From Sweltsa coloradensis (lineage: Eukaryota; Arthropoda; Insecta; Plecoptera; Chloroperlidae), in the NCBI GenBank assembly GCA_024449915.1, contig JAMZAV010002007.1, positions 1 through 64,000 on the forward strand: a stretch of DNA of 64,000 bases, in the 5' to 3' direction. The notes below the pieces were generated by a model that was not told the origin of the DNA, did no database searches, and was given only the letters and a program-made list of their open reading frames with translations. A program made the position numbers and the translations under genes. How positions within the stretch are numbered: the stretch's first letter is position 1; each line of letters begins with the position of its first letter. Of the stretch, positions 57,218 to 64,000 are shown piece after piece.

Positions 57218-57770
57218 TTTCGAAGCGAAGACTTCAATTTCACTGACCCCCAAAAAATTTAGCTAGGGCGTTTTTTTTCCCCCCTGTCTGTTTGTTAGCT
57301 AACTACTAGGCAAAAGGCATATCCGATCTTGATGAAAATTGGAGGGGACATTCGAAATCTCTGAACTTAGAGGTGTATTGTTTTTGGGTACAATCGAAGA
57401 AATATTTCTCATAAATATCGTACTTTTACGATTTTTTTCGATTGTTGTGCGATATTTTCGTGTCATTTGGGCCAATTCTGACCAAACGAGTGGTGCTACA
57501 ACGTTCATATTATACATGGACATTAAGGTTATGGAGATGTAGTACCTTTTGAAAGAAAAAGTTGAAAAAGTTAGCCAGAATCCATAGAAATAAAGTTTTT
57601 TACGGTAAATAATAGCAATTGACAAGTAACAATAGAAACTTGACAACAATCACCTACAATGCGTAGGCAGACAAAGCACTTGCAAAAGTAAAGATATCCC
57701 ACGCAAACTACAAACTTAAAAAAGCTCATCCATCAACGCGAATAAAAAAAGCGTTTGCGAAGCTTCCTAG
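57218..57770 (+). mobile_element. Helitron-like element, family H2, 5'-clipped
   Basis: Starts within CGAAGCGAAGACTTCAATTT, having lost TTGGATGAG. One core repeat. The 3' end is GCTCATCCATCAACGCGAAT ... GCGTTTGCGAAGCTTCCTAG followed by T. It lies 20 bp after the preceding copy in the same orientation. Confidence 0.82.
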
Positions 57771-58740
57771 TAGTGGTAACATTGGTGAGAAAGGGTATTT
57801 TTTTCCAAAGCGAACTTTTTTGGGGATATTTCACTGAATTTGAAATTTTCTAAACCATTCCATGTACACTTTTGAAATTTTTAGTGTAACTGCTTATATT
57901 ATTGAAAGTAATAATTCCCCCGAAAAAAGTTCAATTTTTTTCTTTTTTCCAACAATTGACAATTTTATTACATTGTTATAACAGCGTTTTACTAAAAATG
58001 CTAAGACTTTCACAGTTTTTTTTTTTTTTAAAGTGTAAAGTGTTTTTGATTAAAAAACAATACATCTAAACATTCACTAGAGGAATTTGATAATTTTTGT
58101 TTTGTTTGGAATATATGATTTTTTTTCTTTGTATTGTTGGAAAATGTATGATTTTTGTAGCAAATCCAGATTTAACATATTTTAATCAAAAAACTATTAA
58201 TCTAATCAAAAATGTGTCTGGTGAATTTGACACAATAAGACTTGTGAGCATGTTAAAAAAAATTTAGCATCTATCTTAAAAACTGTAGAAGAAGTAGGAA
58301 AAAATGTTAGCAAATGTGCTAAAATAAAAGTTTTGAGATAATAGCAATTAAAGTTGATTTATGTTGTTTTTTCGTAAATTTGAGTGTAACACTATACTTA
58401 ATGTTTAGTTAATTTATTTTACATGAATTCACTGATGGTCCTTTATAACCTGTTAATCTAGGCTTCTTTAAAATTTACTAAAATAGTTATGAATAACACT
58501 CTATACAGCCCTAGGTTAGGCATTTTATCAGTACCGGTAAGCCATTTTCCCATGCAAAATAGCATGCAGCGTTAAAAAAAATATATATGCTTAAAAAATT
58601 GTATCAGCATAAAATAAATTTATGTAGTCAATAAAGAACAACGTTAATGTTATATAAAGAAAGAGAAAAGAAAAAAGAAAAACTTCTGGTTTTTCCAACA
58701 TTTTCCGTGAAATATCCCCTTAAGGTTAAAAAAATAAAGT
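57771..58740. repeat. Segmental duplication copy 2 inside a weak inverted-repeat element
   Basis: 57977-58640 duplicates 56218-56620 with an internal addition of about 290 bp. GGGGATATTTCACTGAA (57832) and its complement TTCCGTGAAATATCCCC (58705) may be the ends of an element of about 900 bp. Non-coding. Confidence 0.6.
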
Positions 58741-59634
58741 AGTAATTTGTTCATTTTTAATTTTTTGTAGGTTGGATTCCTGCGAATTTAGCTGTCCATG
58801 TTAACAGCACTTTATCTGTTGGTCCTTGACGTTTGTGTGAAATTTCGTCAAAATCGCACGAGTAGTTTGGCGCCTACGCATCGAACACGCAGACAGACAG
58901 ACATACATACATACACACATAAACACAACGAAGAGCCGAAAACTTGCCATAGAGGACCCCGTTCGCTCAGCTCACTCTTCCGAAGACGCCAAAGTCGTTG
59001 TTGGACAAGTGAGCGAGTACCACATTTACATTTGCAGCTGCAGCATAGCATAGCATGCAGCTCTGCATGAGCCATCATGTCGAGACTTGTCTGCCACTGA
59101 TCGCTATGCACGTGAACGCGGGCGACACCAAAACAATAAAAACATATCTCATCGCCAAAGCCAAAGTATTAAAGTAGGTAACCAAGATTCCAAAATGTGT
59201 GTTAGAAAGGGCTATACATAAACCCGAGCTCGACTCGATATGTTCTGCATCCATCTTTTAAGGTGGGACAGGACCTCGGTATAGTGGCCTACGTTGGTGG
59301 AAGGAGAAGCTAAAGAGAGGCCCTGGAGGTGGGACTTAGCAAGTTTCACTCAAAATATTCGAAAATGAGCCGTCCAATACACGGTCGCAGTTGCCTCGTG
59401 TGGCTGTGACTACACTATGTACTGCAGAAGCTCTGAAAGCGCGCGTCTCAGTCAGCCAGCGTAGCGCCAGATCGTTCACACTGCTACTCGACTCATCGGG
59501 CTCACTCGTCGAACGAGTTAGAACAAGATGATGTTAGTTCTAGGAGAGTAGGGTGGCTGAATTAATTACGTCAAACCGTATTTTGTTCAAACTCATATAA
59601 AAAATATAATATAAAAGCTGATTGTTAAAATTAT
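58741..59634. other. H5 fragment and unassigned DNA
   Basis: 58822-58981 is the H5 block in minus orientation, with a (GACA)/(CATA) run at 58891-58918. GACGCCAAAGTCGTTGTTGG at 58986 is a worn H4-type 3' end without CTAG. The rest shows no gene. Confidence 0.5.
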
Positions 59635-62600
59635 CAGGGAAAAAAACAAAATGGAATTATTGGGTTTTTGGAATGAAAAAAGATTTTAAAATTTTTCCCG
59701 ATTTAAAAACGGGAGGGGATTTTAAAACCCCACCCTCCCTAATAGGTACCGGTACCAGTACCGCCCTAAACCGGGGGTAAATGTAAAATAGTTGGGGGAA
59801 AGACCTCCCAAAAGAAAAGCTTGGGAATGCATTTGAACAAAGTGGTGTTGTATAAATTGCTTTGGGGGGTAATTTATTTTTATCATTAAAAATTTTTGGA
59901 TGGGTTTTTTGCGTTTGGTTTCGGGAAATAACCCTTTTTTATATTATTTATTATTTAATTTTTGGGAAAAACATTCAATTGGATAAAATAAGGAAATCCC
60001 CTCCTGATTAATTAAGGCCCCGTGGCATATTTAGGGGGGCTTAAATATTATATTTTTTCAAATCATCTAGGTTTTTTTCAAAAAAAAATTTTTTCATCTA
60101 TTCATTTTTTGTTGGGCACATAAAACCACTTCAAAAAATACGCATTTTCAAAAAAAAAGCTCGTGGGGGCTATGTCCCGTAAATTTTAAATTTTTAAAGG
60201 GTAATTGTTTTCCCAAATTTGGTGGGCTTTTCGTTGGATAAGGGTTTTTTAAAATTTTTTTTTTGCACATTTTTAGTTTGGGGTAGGAAAAATATTTTTT
60301 TTTTGTGGGGGGGGGTCACACTTAAAATTGACTATGAGGGGGTTTGGGTGGGCAAAACCCGGGGTCTGGGGCGAAACCCCGCCCCCCGGAGACTTTTTCG
60401 CCGTAGGCGAAAATTTTTTTAAAAGGTGCCCTTGATGGTAGCCTGAAAAACCGTTTTCAAAGGCGACTTTTAATTTTGAATAAGGGTTACATTTTTTTGA
60501 AGCTAAAAATTGCCCCGAAGATTTATTTTCCCGACTGGGAAAACCCGGGCGACAGCCCGCTTGGGAGTGAAAAAAAACCCGCACACAAAAAATAATGAAT
60601 TAAGTAAAAAATCAGATGGGTTTTAGTCTAGTCTCCCAAATCCCGTCTCTTACTGAAAACTTTTTAAAAAAAGTTTACAAAAAAAAAATTCCTTTTTTTT
60701 AGCCAAACCCGGGCCGTATTAAAAAACCTAAAAAATCCCCCAACAAGGAATAAGTTCGCAAATGACCCCCATAACCCGGCTTTTAAACCCCCCCGTGGGG
60801 GGGGGGGGGCAAGCCAAAAAAAGTTGGGGGGGGGGAGTTTCCCCCCCATCCCCCCCCGTTCCTACGCCCCGGGAAAATTTGGGAAATTTTATAAACATAG
60901 GGGAAAAAAATCTATAATATTTTAATAATCATATTCTATGGAAACCCCGTTTCATATGCCCCGAACCCCAATAAATTTCCACATTTTAATTTTAGATACA
61001 TTTTCAATCGTAAAATTGTCCCCCCTCGGGATTCACCCCGATTTATCCACGATTCCTTTTTGTAAGACGGTAAAAAAACAAACAATAAAAAAACAAACAA
61101 AACACATAAAAAAAAAACAGACAAACCTTTTCTTCCCGCTTTGCTTGTCACGTTACGCATTCCAAAGAAGGGAGGTCAGGTAAAGGGGTGGGTACCCCCC
61201 CCCCCTTGCCCCCCCCCCCCCCCAAAAACCCCCCCAATTTGGGGATCCATTCCCCCCCGATGTCTTTTAGATGTTTGTTTTCTAGCGTCTGGGACTGGAA
61301 AGAAACGCGACGTTGGGCCGTGAGTCATAGGGAAGGGGGCATAAATAAAACAATGTCCCGCAGTCGACACAAACAGTAGATTGGGCACAGGGAAAAAAAA
61401 AAAGGGCGTCCCTTTGCGAGAAGTTTAGGCTACAAAAATAGCCAAAAACTCGATCGACGACCCAACAAGGGGAATTTAAATGAATCAAAAAAAAAAAAAA
61501 CAAGCCCCCCCCATAGGTTGTTCCGGGGCGTAAACAAACCTTTTAAAAAAAAGCCCCAAAACTATACATATGAAAATTGGGGGGGGGTCAGTTTTGCAAA
61601 AAACTTGTAAGGGCCGATGACCGTTTTTTGTTCACAACAATAATGTTAAAAGGGGCCCGTTAGGGCGCCGCAAACCAAGGCCGTGGGGGGTGAACATTCG
61701 GATGATTATTTAGTAACTATTTAATTGAAACCCCATTTGTCACTTTCAATTAATCAGGGATTTTTGACTGGACGGGAAGGGTTTCAACGTTCAAATTTAA
61801 AAGGCACGTAATTTGTGATAGATGCAATTTGAAACAAAAAGTTAAACAAGTTTTTTTTTTGAACTATAGAAACTAAAAAAAAAAATCTTCTTTCAATGTG
61901 GGGGTTTTTATTTAAAGTATAAAAAAATAGTTTTTATAATAAAAATTTTTAGATTATTTTTATGAAGCTCCATTTTTTGCGTTATGGAAAACTAAATGTT
62001 AGGAGGGGGTTTTATTTTAATCGCTTTTTTCGTCATTATTATAATTGGGAAAATTTTACTTCCAAAACTAAAAAAATACATAAAATTCACTTTGGGCCCC
62101 CGGACCGCCTCGTTGCATAAAGTCGGAATTTTGAATTTTGCACGCAATTAAAAAAAAATTGTTGAAAAAAACAATTTTTGACTAGCTTGTGCAAAACGAT
62201 GAAAATAACGGGACAAAAATGAAGTTATGTTTTTTATTGAGCACAAGTAAATAAAACCCGGGAAGCTTGGCCTTCTTGAGGGTCCCCAAGCCTCAGATTG
62301 GGTTTTTTTTTTAGATGGAGTTTCAAGTGTGTAGCTTTTGGTTTTATAGCCTAATTTCACGTTTATTTCCTTGAAATATATTTAATTTTTCAAATTTCAA
62401 AGATTCAAAATTGTTTAATCAAACAAAAAATTAACATTTTACCAAAAATTTTTCCTGTTCTCAGGGAGCTATTAATTTTCTTGTAAAAAAAAAAAAACCC
62501 CGCATTTTTGGTTAAACCCAAGGGATTTATTGGGGAACAATTAATCAACCCCTACCCCAAACTTGTCACAAGCTGCACCCCGGCCCCCCGGATCGGAATA

Positions 62601-64000
62601 CCTTATTTAGATATCCCCTGCGTAATAGTACCGATTCCCAAGGGAAAAACGTTATTTTTCTCAAAAATTTGGGAAGAAAAATTTTCTGTTTCGGAATGTT
62701 TTTTTTAATGTGTATTTTTTGTTTTGGGGATTTTTTTTATCTAATATTATCTGAATGGACTACTTTTGGGAAAAATGACCCCAAAGATGTGTAACCCGAA
62801 TTTTCCCCAAAAATTAAAAACAACCCCTTTGCGGCCAAATCACACGGGCAATGTTGGGGAAAAGCCCAAAAGTTTTGCTCTCATATAAAAATAAATGTGA
62901 GGGCTCGAACAATGAAATTCTGTAAAAAGTTTATACTCAACGCCCCCGCAAAGCCCAAAAATCCCCCCCCACTGCATGACGTTTGTGCAAAGGGAAAAAA
63001 CATTTAAATGAGTTTTAAGAGGGGCAGTAAACAAAGTGTATTTTTAAAATTTTCATATGCTCCAAAAAAGTAGGTGTCTTTTCGGGTTTTTGGATAATCT
63101 AGGCAAATATAATATGTATTTTAAATGATTTTTTTTTCCCCCAAAAATAAAGAAAGGACAGAGTTTGTTGTTCTTTAAATTTGGGTTTTTGTTACCGAAT
63201 TTTTTTGTATAATTGCAGACACAAAATAACTTATTTAAAAACTTTTTAAAAAAATTTTGTTTAGTGATTTGGGAAAAAACGTAAAAAATATAAGCAATGA
63301 TTTGTCATTACACAAGTCGGGAGTGATTAAAAACGCGCCCATGCACGGCCTTGAGGGCTGTTCATCGGCGAGAATTTTGGGGTCGAGTGTGGGGAGGGGG
63401 GACTTAGATTCAATTTTCGGTTTTTTTTGTGAAATTTTTCGTGATCTTTTGATGCAGGGGGCCCTTAAATTTTCTAAATCTAGAACGACTCCAAAAAATG
63501 GGCGGGGAATGAATAGGCCCCAAAGCGGGAAAAAAAATTTTTTCCTTGGGTTTTAAAAGCGTACGGATTTTAATTATAGCCTGGATGTAGTTTCCCTTTT
63601 TTATAGATTTTATTATTTCTGGGGGATGCACACAGTTTCCCCTTTTGTTTTCAAAGGGTTTTTCTAAGATTTAAAATCAACGCTATCCACACCAAAAAAT
63701 TTAAAAAAGAAAAATTTCCCAGAGACCCAATTAATAAGCCCTACCAAATTCTCAGTTGGTTGGAAACATTTAGCTCAGACAGCGGGAAAATGGGGGGTTT
63801 TATCCTTTGGTTTATTAAAAAATTTCCTTTTATTAGTTAACCCTTATCAAATTTCTAAAACTCAGGAACTTTTAAACGATTAAAAAAGAATTTTTTACAA
63901 AAAACATTACATATTATAACCAAAAAAAAAGGAAACCAAAATTACATTTATAGTTGCCCTTCGCTTTTGCGCATAATTAAAACGAGGTTTTTTTGGGACG
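59635..64000. other. Low-quality terminal sequence, no reliable annotation
   Basis: From about 59635 nearly every base is stretched into homopolymer runs (many C, G, A and T runs of 4-16), and word content unlike the rest of the window appears. 61755-61875 is still recognisable as a corrupted H2 core (CAACGTTCAAATT, TTTGAAACAAAAAGTTAAAC). I therefore read this as poorly called sequence of ordinary intron repeats. Open frames here should not be trusted. Confidence 0.75.

Noticed and set aside
60219..61503. Several Pro/Gly/Phe-rich frames in the last 4 kb
   Set aside because: Composition follows inflated homopolymers in low-quality sequence.

Overview
The window is animal genomic DNA, AT-rich and repeat-dense. 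I see no bacterial operons, no CRISPR array, no rRNA and no intact tRNA gene. The only host gene I can support is an ionotropic receptor of the arthropod odorant/acid-sensing IR family, most like Ir75, on the + strand. That points to an arthropod, probably a hexapod or other pancrustacean with long introns; I do not claim a species. Five GC-rich exons (10328-10504, 35401-35699, 36350-36520, 40293-40504, 51264-51481) have good splice sites and agree in phase (0/0, 0/2, 2/2, 2/1, 1/0). They encode, in order, part of the N-terminal region, the S1 half of the ligand-binding domain, TM1, the pore loop, TM2 and the start of S2. The first exons (start, signal peptide) and the last ones (rest of S2, TM3, stop) are not in the window. 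The four introns total about 40 kb and are almost entirely transposon debris.

Layout. 1-10.3 kb: tandem and foldback repeats, a Helitron-like element, and a 3.55 kb element with hAT-like ends that carries about 13 copies of a 194-bp satellite. 10.3-20.5 kb: IR exon A, whose 3' part plus splice donor is tandemly duplicated in a 138-bp unit. The array is split by a 3.6 kb transposon (10537-14165), which holds a broken gene for a protein with FEN/PIN-nuclease-like motifs, and by a 6.0 kb element with perfect 36-bp inverted ends (14360-20321). 20.5-35.4 kb: foldbacks, many Helitron-like elements, a 116-bp satellite, fragments of a non-LTR retrotransposon, and a hammerhead/Penelope-like remnant. 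35.4-40.5 kb: IR exons B, C and D, with a Penelope-like GIY-YIG endonuclease fragment, a non-LTR fragment and two copies of a tRNA-derived SINE between them. 40.5-51.3 kb: two decayed minus-strand non-LTR retrotransposons, three compact Helitron-like elements, and a nested long-inverted-repeat element ending just before exon E. 51.5-59.6 kb: MITE-like elements, more Helitron-like copies and a local segmental duplication. From about 59.6 kb to the end the base calls look unreliable, with homopolymers inflated throughout.

The strongest unifying signal is one architecture shared by about 20 element termini of several families. The left end is TTGGATGAGCG-like, and its inverted copy lies subterminally at the right. 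Next comes a small hairpin (AACGC...GCGTT), and the element ends in CTAG always followed by T. No target duplication is evident. This is the layout described for Helentron-type non-autonomous rolling-circle transposons (HINE/DINE). The second notable item is the FEN/XPG-like motif series in the 10.5-14.2 kb transposon protein.
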